Positions 10,020 to 22,600 of a stretch of 64,000 nucleotides of DNA are shown here, one piece after another. The stretch spans positions 20,214,524 through 20,278,523 of the forward strand of contig NC_134845.1 of assembly GCF_965363235.1 (NCBI RefSeq), in the 5' to 3' direction. The notes beneath the pieces are model-generated. The model ran no database searches and was not told where the DNA came from. It saw only the letters and a program-made list of their open reading frames with translations. The position numbers and the translations under genes are program-made. The DNA is from Mytilus galloprovincialis. Lineage: Eukaryota; Mollusca; Bivalvia; Mytilida; Mytilidae. How positions within the stretch are numbered: position 1 is the stretch's first letter; the number at the start of each line of letters is the position of its first letter.

Positions 10020-12640
10020 TGTGCTTTATACATCCATGCCTTTGTAACAATTGATCTTTTTACTTGTTAAAAAGTAAAAAAAAATACAAATAGACACGAC
10101 TCTGAAGGTGTTCCTAGATTGTCAGAAGTTATGAACTAGAGATAATGCATTTGTTAACATTGTATAAATAGGAACATTGTTTAGACAAACAAGTGGTGCA
10201 TATTGCAGAATAACGAAGCAAATAAACACGTAATTCATAATTGATATTTCAATATTGAATTTCTGTGCGCAAAATATGCATAGTACAACGAACATGAATT
10301 AATGACAGTTGATCGGAACCGTAATACACAAAGTTAATTTTCCGGCATTTGGTGTCTGAGACGAGACAAGTCTGTAATTCTTTAACGCATTCAAGCCAAT
10401 AGCTGTTGTTGTATTTCAGCTGCATCATAAAGCAACCAATCATAATCTATTTGTTATAAGTAATCATTTCAAGATGACGTGTATGTCGACTGAAACTAAT
10501 AGCTCCTCATCGTGATGTAAAGCAAAACAAAAAAACTCACTGAATTACAGGCTCCTGACTTGGGACATGCACATACATTCATACAGAATGTGGCGATTTT
10601 GAATATGTTAGCGGCAACCTTACCCTTCCCTAATCTGGGACTGTGGTCTTACAGAACAACTTAAGAAGAACTAACTATAAAAATCAAGTATATATGAAAT
10701 AGAATTAAAGTATGTGCGCCGCCAAGAAACAATTTATACCTGTATTTGATGAGTCTATGTCAATAGTTATGATACGACTACTCTTAAATTATTTTGTTGT
10801 CTCTCGATTCTGGACATGTTTCCTCAAAATATATAACAACGAAACACTGTCTACATTCACCAGTATTCTTTATTTTGCATTAAAACGGCGCATAACATGA
10901 CAGAGTTTTGACATCTTAACATAAAATTCTCATTTAATTCACTTATATTTCTTGATTTTATATATTCCAAACATACTTAAAAAGTTTTGTTTTGCACAAA
11001 TACTGGGATTTAATGCTCCTACTCCTTTGTATATTTTAGACTACTTAAATCTAAGGGAAAAGAGCAAGTCACCTATTCTTCCCTCAATTATTCAGAGGTC
11101 GAGATATATGAACATCACAATACTATGTATCAAATTGATAATGCAATAGAACAGTACTATAAATCGTTTTAGCAACTTTCACCAACAGCTCTGGCAAAAC
11201 AAAACCTTATAAGGTAATAAAATAGACAGATAATATCAGAAGCGTAACACTTTTGAAAACAATACATTAAAGAAATTGAGTTGAGAATGTATCTTCTTTT
11301 GGTAGGCATTTGGATCAGATAATGTGGAGATGGTGTGTTATCTTGTAGAACACTGGTTATAAAAAGAATGTATTGGGATAGGAGAATACGACGAAAAAAG
11401 GGAAAGGTAATGAAGCAATTCAGATTTGTGTCACATCCAAATGTTCATCTTACAAATTTCAGAGTTCTGCTCATGTCACGTTAACGTACATGCAATCCAA
11501 CATCAGTATAAGTACAGATTCAGATTCGTATGTTTTTCATAGTCAGTACACAACCACATTATTCATTCACACCTATTAATTTATATGAAATTTTATTTAT
11601 TTTTTTAGGTCCTTTTTTTTAAGCAACTACATTATAGAAATGTCATTTGAGACAGACAGCTAGATACCATAAACATACTATGTATACACATGCCGGATTC
11701 TGAGCTAGATTTGCTATATGATATCAAATCTGAACTGACGAAAAAAGGTCATTCATTCAAAATCATGAATTGCAAAAAAAAAACATTTTGCCAAATAAAA
11801 CATTTGATATAAAAGTTAATATTTAATATGAAATGATAATACATAATTAATACGAAATTACATCAACTAATATCATATCAATTGAATAAATGACAAGAAT
11901 AGCAGAGGTGGGAAGACAAATCGGCCCCATAAAAAAACATATATACTTCAAAAGATAACATTAAGGGAGGTATGTGGCTGGGAATTTTTAACAAACTGTT
12001 TGATAAGGATCACAAGTTAACACATCAAATGCTGATGATAAAAGGAAGTGATCACAATGCACTGACACGTGAACTCGTGCTGACCCGCAAAACCGTTAAC
12101 CAAAAAGAAAGATGAAATTCAATCTTGCATGGGTCATAAGTGAAATTTCTCTGTACGTGAAAACATGTTATCTGATTTCAAACAAATGTTGTTTAATTAA
12201 GTAGGACACTCTGACCCTCTGGTCAGACTAGAGACATCTTAAACTTACAGTATGAATAGCTCACTCTTTATTTAGGTCGAAAAAGTAAATAACCAATTAA
12301 AACAGAATTATCATCTCTGCTGTCTTGAATTATTTTATTCAGCTTAATTTTCAATTAGCAAATAAAAATGGTTTTAATACTTTCTCCGTCAGCTTAGTAC
12401 ATCTATTGATAATATTAATATGATGAAATGCTATTGTTGAATCATTCTTATAACAAGTGTATATCTACAAATACTTGAATTCAATTAATCCGTTTTGCTA
12501 TTTTTACCTGGAATACGCTTTCATAGACTATGGTGCATCATATTTGGCTGTATTTCAGAGAGAAATCAGGAAAAGCTTCGTCTTTTGATTTTAATTTGCT
12601 TGATCTTTAATTCTTTAAAAGCGTTTGTAATGTTTCATGG
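10020..12640. other. Non-coding DNA with scattered repeat fragments
   Basis: There is no exon that I can support. A minus-strand fragment of the GTACGGTGACC family tail (ACAGGCTCCTGACTTGGGAC) lies at about 10505-10665. A small perfect stem (TCTGACC/GGTCAGA) lies near 12212. The short frames here have no recognisable domain and AT-rich composition. Confidence 0.4.
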
Positions 12641-12689
12641 TTTTTTTCCTGGTAAACGGGAGATAACCAAAAAGTTATTTAAAAATTCA

Positions 12690-13335
12690 GTTAAGATACT
12701 TAATGTAAAAAGTAAAATCACAAAATTACTGAACTTAGAGGAAAATCAATTCGGAAAGTCTATAATCACGTGGCAAAATCAAATAGCAAAACGCATCAAA
12801 AACGAATGGACAAGAACTGTCATATTCCTGACTTGGTCCAGGCTTTTTCAAATGTAGAAAATGGTGGATTAAACCTGTTTTTATGGCGCTAACCCTCTAA
12901 CTTTGATGACAGTCTCATCAAATTCCGTTATATTTACATTGATGCGTTAACTAAACTAAACACAATAAATAAAATAGTCAAAATATGGGTACATCAGTCA
13001 TCATCGTATAACAATTTTAAAAGGAACAATTTAACAGAACACAATAACATCTATCTACAAACACATTCATTGATTTGTGTGTCTGACGTCAGAAAATTTT
13101 ATACGTCACATAGATTTGTCGTTAAATATGCATACAAACAATTTTAAAATTTACATAGGCAATGTTAGCATATAGGGTTAAAAAATCAAAAGTATGTAAG
13201 AATAAATTTCAGAAATAGACCGAGATTGAAAATAGTTCAAAAGTTATAAATAGAATTTATAAGAATCCACAATTAGTTAATTCCACTACGCGATTGAATG
13301 ATTTTGACGTTTATGGTTCAACGTATTTTGTAATT
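12690..13335 (-). repeat. 640-bp dispersed repeat, copy 2
   Basis: Inverse orientation copy of the repeat at 17050-17695. It shares TCTGACGTCAGAAAATTTTA and ATTCCACTACGCGATTGAA. A minus-strand frame across the neighbouring 12.5-12.86 kb has no known domain and is treated as repeat-derived. Confidence 0.7.
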
Positions 13336-13639
13336 CATAATAGAAATATATCATAATGACATAAACTAGAACAATATCATACTGACGGGATCTTTTAAAG
13401 TACAGAGTCACGTTCTAAGAACCAAAGAAATACAAAAAGTCGCATATACAAAACACGCCACCAAAAAATGAAAGACAATACAAACACATTGACGAGATGT
13501 ATAAGTACCGAGCCACGTCAAACGGATATCACATAACATGCATAAAACCATTCAACAGTAAACGTAATATTGATAATAGAACAAAGACAAATGAAAGAAC
13601 TATAAAACACGCTGTTAAGATGATAAACAACATCAGTAC

Positions 13640-13980
13640 GCAAAATCTATACCATCAAGACCATCGTGTATTATTTGTGAAGTTGATACGGAATATTTAT
13701 CAACAAGGTCTTGGTACCTTCCGATAAACTTTTTTAGAAAAAGGACGAGACGTTCTTTGACATACCCCTGGTTCATCAACTTTCTACTCAGACACTGATG
13801 ACGTTTTACAAAGTCTGAGTAGGAGCTGCAAGCTCTTGAATATCGAATAAGTTGGGAAATATATATCCCATATGCAGGTGAAGTTGGTATATTGCTACTA
13901 AGGTGGGGGAAATTTATAATTTCAAAATTAAAATCGTCTTGTTTGTCATAGATTCTGGTACTAAGATGACTGTGCAAGTC
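13640..13980 (-). mobile_element. Reverse-transcriptase element 3' remnant (fossil)
   Basis: A minus-strand open stretch holds the conserved C-terminal block of the same retroelement family as at 8.7-9.4 kb (landmark AYGIYISQLIRYSRAC). Only this end of the element is present. It is broken and probably old, though this block is better preserved than copies 1 and 2. Confidence 0.7.
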
Positions 13981-14571
13981 AAATTCGAGATATACCTAAA
14001 CTTGTGTACACCAAATGTGCATTTCGTATACAAAAGACTCATTAGTGACGCTCAAATAAAAGAAGTTCAAATGACGTCTTTGCATTAATTCTTTGAATGT
14101 TATTAGTTGATACTTAAGTGTAGGAGAACAATATTTGGAATACATATATATATCAGCTTGTTAGAAGAGGTAAATTGTCTGCTAGTATGATGAAAGTTTT
14201 CCATTTGGTGCACTTAAAACTTGTTTATCTATCATCCTGATTAAATGTTACATATGATGATTCTTATTTTAAAAAGAAATTGACAATATGCTTATATCCA
14301 ATTGATTTGAACTCACGTGGGTAGTTGACTCATTTTGGCATTCATACCACCCCTCCCAATTTTTATATAAAGTTTAATTAAACAAGTCAATCTTTTCATT
14401 TAAAGGATCAACGATGATTATATCTTAAAAGTGTATTAACTTATGACGCTATATTTTTCTCCTCTTCCTTCTATCTTGTTTACTGGAATGTGAGGCATTT
14501 TAAGAATAGAAATCGCGACATATTTTCATACCAATGTTCCATGTTTGTAATCTGTAATGGTTTCTTTTAAG

Positions 14572-15881
14572 ACTGGCTTCCAAACTGTAAACCTGGTAGA
14601 CGGTGGAACAACTGTAGCTATGAAAACTGGGTGTATACAAAGAGACATACAAGGCAGAGGTGTATTGAGCAAATTAGCAGAATTCATCATGAAACACAAT
14701 CTAAGCTTGACACATGTTGTATTTGCTACTGGCACAAATTTACCAACTATCTTGCAGAATACAAGAAATGGACAATATAAATTAGTTGCGAAAACGGTAT
14801 TTAAATATCATATATCAATACTAAATATAAGACGATGCGGTATGATTACACAGAGACCACATAAAAAAAGGTAAACAACTGTACGTCACCGTACAGCTTT
14901 CAACAATGAGCAAAACTAATACCACAAAATATAACACAAGGAGTAAAGGCCCCGAAATAAAGATTATGAAACAAATCAAAAGAGAAAAGATAACGGTCAG
15001 ATATATGTACAAAAAAAAAAACCAACGGAAAACAAATATGATATATACATGTAGATGTAGCTGTCAACGTAAATATGTTCCGCCTAACATAAGTTCCTGT
15101 GGAAACTTTGTTATAAACAATGTCAAAATATATGTTGGACCCTTTATTTAGTTAGGAACAAATACTGGAAATAATATTACAGAACATATCTTCCGTTTGG
15201 GACTTATCTTATGACGGAACTATGTATTCCATAACACAGCTACAGACGACTGGTCTACAAATGACCGTGCATCTTTTATTATTATTACATTTTTCATGTA
15301 ATTTTTCTTTTTATGTTTGTTTGCTTTACAAAGGCTTATAAAATGATCATGTTATTTTCTTTTAGGTTTTTCGTTTTACCAGGCTTAATCATATTCATTA
15401 AAAGAACCTTCACCTGATATAGACACACTGAAAAGAACGAAAGTTCTAAGTTAACATGACTTAATACAAATTATCAAAGAGCAAGACTTTTATTCCCAAA
15501 TGTTTAAAGACAATCGAATTATTATAGACGGTCATCCATACCGACTTATGGAATTTAACATTTCGATGATACTCATAAAAAAAAAGAAGAAAGGCAGTGG
15601 CATCGTATCTCGACGACAATAAGAAACGTATTGTAACCTTTGGGAATTATTTCAAGCTTAGCAATGGTGAAATATTTTGCAAGTTAGATATCTATGGAGA
15701 TGTAGGAAAGGCATTGGCTCACCATATTTGCATTCATATTCAAAATTTTATTAGTAATATTATAGATATTTTCACAATTGAAGTTCGGTGTTACGAATCA
15801 TCGCCAACCATAAATAAGGCAATGTCAGAAAATGGACTCATATTGGCACCGGCTGGTGAATTTACCCGAAAAAACTCATAA
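14572..15881 (+). pseudogene. Broken GNAT N-acetyltransferase, NAT16/histidine acetyltransferase-like
   Basis: Two blocks on the plus strand match the NAT16/histidine N-acetyltransferase-like group as I remember it. Block 1 (14572-14810) holds VNLVDGGTTVAMK, the acetyl-CoA loop DIQGRGV and KTVFKYHIS. Block 2 (about 15478-15881) holds RIIIDGHPYRLMEFNI and KLDIYGDVGKALAHHI and ends with a stop at 15879-15881. Block 1 is entered at a plausible acceptor (TTTCTTTTAAG). Block 2 needs at least one frame change: 15503-15575 and 15600-15881 are in different frames around an A-rich run at 15577-15594. About 650 bases between the blocks contain a dispersed repeat and could be a former intron. I found no N-terminal exon between 14.0 and 14.57 kb. 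The family transfers acetyl from acetyl-CoA to free amino acids such as histidine; this copy is probably dead. Confidence 0.6.
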
Positions 15882-16229
15882 TTGGTACTGACTATCGTTG
15901 AATATGTATATATGTAAATAAAGACGAAAATGACGCTTTTTGTTGAAACAAAATTAGATGTTTTTTGTGTTCGTGTCTCGTTAGTTTCTTATCGAAACAA
16001 AAAATAAATTAACAATTACATGTCACCGCGGCCTCGAACAATGACAAAACCCATGCCGCATTGTAAGCCTATCAAATACCCTGAAATAAGTATTTTAATG
16101 AACATAACAAAACAATTTTAACTAAGATGAAAAACTTGCATCAAAAACGATAAACATACACTAAATTTTTATACTGTATGGTGAATCTTTAACAAATATC
16201 TGGTACTTGGATAAAACCAATAAGACAGG

Positions 16230-16425
16230 ATAATTCATAATATATATGTTCATTACTTCAGGTTTCAGGCAAGCTATATAATGTAACATATCTGGCTTAG
16301 AGTTCAGAGAATAAAGACTGTTAGCAGGGAATGTCTGAGAACAAAATATAAGTCCCTTGCCGGATATGTCACATTATATACCCTGTACATGTCTTGCACT
16401 TGAATAACATGTAGTATATCCTCGC
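16230..16425. repeat. Palindromic repeat just after gene A stop
   Basis: Imperfect inverted arms share ATATAATGTGACATATCCGG. The same family, in better condition, is at 30934-31085. It lies 11 bases beyond the gene A stop codon, so it probably forms the 3' untranslated region or displaces it. No AATAAA is visible on the minus strand in the first 100 bases after the stop. Confidence 0.55.
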
Positions 16426-16435
16426 TTAAGGAAAT

Positions 16436-16634
16436 TTACTTTTTGACAAAGTTCAAGACTGTAACGACAGATGATGCATCTGAAAAATTATCATTCCAAT
16501 GTGAACTGTCATTCTTCAAACCTAATTTTCTCGTGATAACTGACATAAAAGGTTCACTGTCAGTATGACTACTTGTATATTGTGTCGAATCATTCCTGCT
16601 GCCATCTATTTCTGCTTTCATTTCTTTTCTTCTT
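16436..16634 (-). CDS. Gene A exon 17: cytoplasmic tail and stop
   Basis: Acceptor ACTGTTTTCAG precedes the exon. It codes the basic stop-transfer RRRKEMKAE (first Arg shared with exon 16), then a polar Ser/Asp/Asn-rich tail ending VVTVLNFVKK and TAA at 16436-16438. The tail aligns with gene B at the start (RR-K/REG-MKAE), at a tyrosine (QYT) and at the end (N-SD-SSVVT). The conserved tyrosine and C-terminal block suggest a docking or trafficking role, which is inference. Confidence 0.8.
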
Positions 16635-19600
16635 CTGAAAACAGTATTAAAAAGATGTTATTAACTTGTTTCTGAAAGAAAATTGAAAAAGTATCTAGCT
16701 TACTTTACGATATTTGTTTTGTTCTTTGTCAGAGACGTTCATCAATGGTTGCGACATCTACGTCATGTTTGTAATTATTAGATAGTAAGTAGTCCCATTT
16801 TATTCACAACCGGTTGTTGTTGAGGTCCGAGTTGCTATGTTTTTAGGATTCTATGTTGTTTTTTGTTTACAGTTCTCTGGCTTTTTTTCATTTTTCTTTT
16901 AGGGCCTAGGTGGCCGAGTGGTCTAAGTAGTTACTACTACTGTAACAACTAGCCAGTCAACACTGAGGTTGTGATTTCGAACCCTCATGTGCGAGTGCAC
17001 TCGATTCTAATCTTAATTGACTAGGATCGTCAGTTTTCCTATCGAAGGTCGGTTGTTTACAATATACGTTGAACCACAAACGTCAAAATCATTCAATCGC
17101 GTAGTGGAATTAACTATTTTTGGATTCTTATAAATTCTATATATAACTTTTGGACTAGTTTAAATCTCGGTCTATTTCTTAAATTTATTCTTACATACTT
17201 TTGATTTTTTTAACCCTGTATGCTAACATTCCCATGAAAATTTTAAAATTGTTTGTACGTACATTGAACGACAAATTTATGTGACGTATAAAATTTTCTG
17301 ACGTCAGACACTCAAATCAATAAATGTGTTCGTAGATAGTAGATGTTTTTGTGTTCTGTTAAATTGTTCCTTTTAAAATTGTTAAACGATGATGACTGAT
17401 GTACCCATATTTTGACTATTATATTTATTGTGTCTGTTTATTTAACACATCAATGTAAAAATATCGGAAATTGTTGAGACTGTCATTAAAGTGAGAGGGT
17501 TAGCGCTATAGAACCAGGTTTAATCCACCATTTTCTACATTTGAAAATGCCTGTACCAAGTCAGGAATATGACAGTTTTTGTCCATTCGTTTTTTATGCG
17601 TTTTGTTATTTGATTTTGCCATGTGATTATGGACTTTCCCAATTGATCTTCCTCTAAGTTCAGTATTTTTGTGATTTTACTTTTTGGCAGCAGTCCTTTT
17701 GCGCCAATTACTGTTTTTCAGGGCTATCATTTGCGCCAAATTTTGTTTTCAAAATGTATTCATTTTGCCAATATTCGGAACTCATTTAAGCCAATTTACC
17801 TGTACACATATCTATCATTTATCGTTTTGCAGCAGCAGTAAGAAGAAAGTATCGTTCAAAAAAGGAAACATTTGCCATTTAAGCTGCCGGATCCAAGGAA
17901 AAAAACAGGAGAAGGGAAGTCATTTTTATTCTAATTGGCGCAATCGTATGTTCTATTTTTGGCGCAAATGATACCATCTATACTATTTAACGAGAAGACC
18001 TCATTTTGTGTGTCGCTTCTCTTCTTTCCACAATAAATTAATCAACACGCCTCTGTGTCCTATAGGTACAGTGCATAGTCGCATTTGTCATCCATGGAAA
18101 ATGAATGCATATAAAATTCTGAAAATACACTTTAGTCGTAGTATATGTATGTTCAAAGTATACAGAAAAACGCAAACCGGAAGTCTAATCTGACTTAAAA
18201 TTTCGTCCAATGACGGAACAATATCCGGATGCCTTTTTTCTCGTTTTTCTCCTAAAATAACTCAAACTAAATAATTATATGAATGGATAACAAATGCGAC
18301 TATGCACTGTACCTATAGGCCCCGAAATGACAATGTAAAACAATTCAAACGAGAAAACTAGCGGCTTTATTTATGTACAAAAAATTAACGAAAAATAAAT
18401 ATGTAACACATAAACCAACGACAACCACTGAATTACAGGCTCCTTACTTAAATGTTACTAAATGTATGTTCATATTAAAATTGATAGAAAACCAAAAATT
18501 GGAAACTTTGGAGAATGTTCAGAATACATGTATTATACAGATAAGCGTGTTAATAACATACTAAATCTATGTCCATATTAAAATTGATAGAAAACCAAAA
18601 ATTGGAAACTTTGAAAATAAAGGTGGAGGGATAAAAAATAATTCTTCCAAAAACACTTTACATACTTTAAACTACACTCTGAATGCCCGTGATTTCGCGG
18701 ATGTGTTCTAGTGTAATTTTAAAACAGGTGGCACAAACGTAGCATTAAAGAAAAAAAGTGTGGCGTAAAAGGACGCATTTTTGGCGCAAACGGATCTCTC
18801 CCGATGTTTTTCTCCGGTCGCTCTGGCTTCCTCCACCAACAAAAATGGCCGCCACGAAATAGCCCAAAAGCGGTGCTTAAAAGTGGCGTTTAAACACCAA
18901 AGATCAAAATCAATTCAAATAATTTTCTTTTTACCAAAACGATGTCAGTTTATTTTCGACTTATGCGTAAATATGTCCTTGTGATCACTTTAGCCTCTCT
19001 GTTTCAATCATACCAAATTGTCTTTTTTTCATCATTAAAAGGCTTATAGTTGATGTGTAACCCGGATTTGTTTTCTCTCAATTGATTTATGACTTTCGAA
19101 AAGCGGTATACATATACTATAGTATATTATACTACAGTACTGTTGTCTTTGTTTACATATAATTACCTGACACAGAATACTGCAATTGTAACCAAAACAA
19201 TTGCAAATCCTAGTAGAGATAGAGTAATAATTTCCAGCATCAGTATGTTGTCATTGTCATTTTCTACAAAATTGTTTGTATATTTAAACGTAGTAAACAA
19301 CAACAAAATTACAATAAAATGTTTTTAAAAGATTGCTAGCTAGAATTTTTTTTAAATTAAAGTGGCATATCCAAATTAAAAAAAAAATGTCACGGCAAAT
19401 GCCTCATTTATTACTTTTGCATTCAATGTTCAAAATAACACAAAAAGTAGTTTAAAATACCAACGGGCTAATGAAAATTAAATAACCGAAGTGAGATAAA
19501 AAAAAATGAAATAAAAAAAAGACCATGAACAATGATAAGACAAGCAAAAGCCTACAAATCAAATCAACTGCAAACTTAGCAAAACGAACTCCAACACAAA

Positions 19601-22600
19601 GGGTTTTACTTTACAAATCAAGCTGTATATATTTTATGGTGTGTTGACATATATTGTAAGGTGTATGGGGAATGGTTAATTGAATATTGCATTGGTTTTT
19701 TATTCTTATTCTTTGAATAAACAACATATTAAAATCATAATTCCATGTGAGTAAAATTGCATGTTACGAGCCGTTTGCTTAAGACTTGTAAGCAAAACAT
19801 TTTCATAACACTGTACTGATGAACAATAGAAAAGTACTCATTAAACAATAAGCAATGCTAAATACTGAGAAGCGTAAAGATATTAAAAATAAGATAGTAT
19901 TAAGCATGTGTCTATTTCAACTAGCTTGAAAAGTGCCTGATGAGTTAAAAAAAAAAGCAAGCTATTTTTTTCTTTTCTTGAAGTCCATTTATATCCCATG
20001 TAAAACATATAATAATTTAGCAGGCCAGTCATCTAATATAATACAAATTGCTGTTATTCAAATAATCAGCACTTACATTTCTATACATACAAATATATCG
20101 TAAGACCGTCAGTCTATATCAGAAATAGTTTTACGTATAATATTTTTGCCGTCAATCGTAAATGAACTATGAATATGGATTATGAAAATGATATGAACAT
20201 AATGCTTAATACAGATTGCAAAATAAACTGAATGTATATATCTGATGACACTGTTCAAATAATGTTATAGCATGTCTGCATGTACACACGTAGCCAAAAC
20301 TATAGATAAAAATCAAACTTCAACTAACCGGTCACCAACTTTAAACATTAAAAAATTTAACGTAATACAAGACATAAAAATACCTTCATATTAAGAATTC
20401 ACACACAAAAGAATAACAGATGCGTTCAGGTAAAAACGCAGACCCCATTACAACTTATTTAAGCTAAGCACAAATGGTTCGGTCTCTCAAGAAATGCATT
20501 TAAAGTAACCCCCGACATATATTGTATCCCAACAATATCCTGGCAACTTTAATATTATAATGATTTGACTATTTACTATTATAATGATTTGAATATTTAA
20601 TATTATAATGATTTGACTATTTAATATTATAATGATTTTGATTTGAATATTTAATATTATAATGATTTGACTATTTAATATTATAATGATTTTGATTTGA
20701 ATATCTAATATTATAATGATTTGACTATTTAATATTATAATGATTTTGATTTGAATATTTAATATTATAATGATTTGACTATTTAATATTATAATGATTT
20801 GACTATTTAATATAGTAATGATTTGACTTTTTAATATTATAATGATATGAATATTAATATTATGATAATTTGACTATTAAATATTATAATGATTTTGATT
20901 TGACTATTTAATATTATAATGATTTGACTATTTAATATTATAATGATTTGAATATTAATATTATAATGATTTGACTATTTAATATTATAATGATTTGAAT
21001 ATTAATATTATAATAATTTGACTATTTAATATAATAATGATTTGACTATTTAATATTACAATGATTTGAATATTAATATTATAATGATTTTACTATTTAA
21101 TATTATAATGATTTGACTTTTTAATATTATAATGATTTGAATATTAATATTATAATGATTAGACTATTTAATATTATAATGATTTGACTATTTAATATTA
21201 TAATGATTTGACTATTTAATATTATAATGATTTGGCTATTTAATATTATAATGATTTGACTATTTAATATTATAATGATTTGACTATTTAATATTATAAT
21301 GATTTGACTATTAATATTATAATGATTTGACTATTTAATATTATAATGATTTGACTATTTAATATTATAATGATTTGACTATTTCATTTTAAGTCCCTTC
21401 CGGTCATATGTCTCACAATGTTTGTAAATAAAACTAAGTATGTATACATCCCTTTCATTTTAATGTTTGTTTTTTAGAATTCATGAAGAAATTAATCTAT
21501 AAAAGCGCTTCTGACTCGAGAAAATTATTTAGTGTCGTTTTTATCTACTAGAATTAGGTCGATACTTCTACTGGTTGACGGTACGTTTCCAAGGTTTTCA
21601 TTAACCCAGTAGTCTGTGTTTTAGAATTATGATGATTTATAACATACTCGAAACTACCCCATTGATATATTAAAATAGTTTCTTATAGTCAACTCCCTTA
21701 GGAAAGTTGACTGTACATGAATCTGGTTATTTGTTTGTATTTCCTATTCAGTCTTAAAGCTTCTAACGTTTCCGTGTATTTTTACATCATTGCATAAACC
21801 ATTTTTAGATTTGAACGTTCATAATTTAAGATACACACTTAAACGCTATATGCATTGTGTTATTGTTATTACATACAGTTGTACAGGACTACATTATATC
21901 ATACTCATGAAGTCAGGAAACTTCAGGCAGTTATTTTAGATTGAATTATAACAAATTAAAGGAATAAAGAATAAACAATTGTTTTATTCTGTTTGAAGTT
22001 CCGATTGATGTCTATTCAAACTTACCTTATGTCTTTTCAAACTCATAACTGAACTTGCAGCATTTATTGAGACGAACCTTCTAAATTCTACATTTGCATG
22101 AATTGCTGCGCAGAAAAGTGCGCAGATAAGACCATACTTGCAAGGATTTTTCTTATGTAAATGCAAACGGTCGTTTTTTTTTAAACTTGTTACATGAATT
22201 TTTCCACGTCTGTATATTTATTCATTGGATGTGTATTGACTACATATTTCACTTTGGGAAACATAATTTGCCCTGAACTCGTTTTTCATTTAACACGTTT
22301 GAAAAGAAATCATTTGCAAAATGTCCATAATATTTTTGTTCATGTCAATATTTTGAAGAAAAAATATTTGGCTCTACATGTTTACTAGTAATACTACTAG
22401 TATATAAGATAATACATTAAGGTAGATCATTGGTATATATTTTCTCGGATAGATTTTTTTTATACTTTGTCAACGTGCAGATTTTACTACGCTTTTTTTC
22501 AAAAATAAAGTATGGGTCACCGTGCTATTTTTCAAGCTATGAGTCGTTCAAAAATGCAAAATTGTGCTTAGATTGTTCATGAAAAAAACACATTGTTGTG

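Noticed and set aside
12495-12857. 120-codon plus-strand frame
   Set aside because: The right half is repeat sequence shared with other copies in the window; the left half has no recognisable domain.
20550-21386. CRISPR-like array
   Set aside because: Units are contiguous with no unique spacers, and the host is an animal. It is a minisatellite.
21984-22166. 60-codon minus-strand frame as an extra gene A exon
   Set aside because: It has no Cys pattern like the lectin-like or WSC exons and no acceptor/donor pair in phase.
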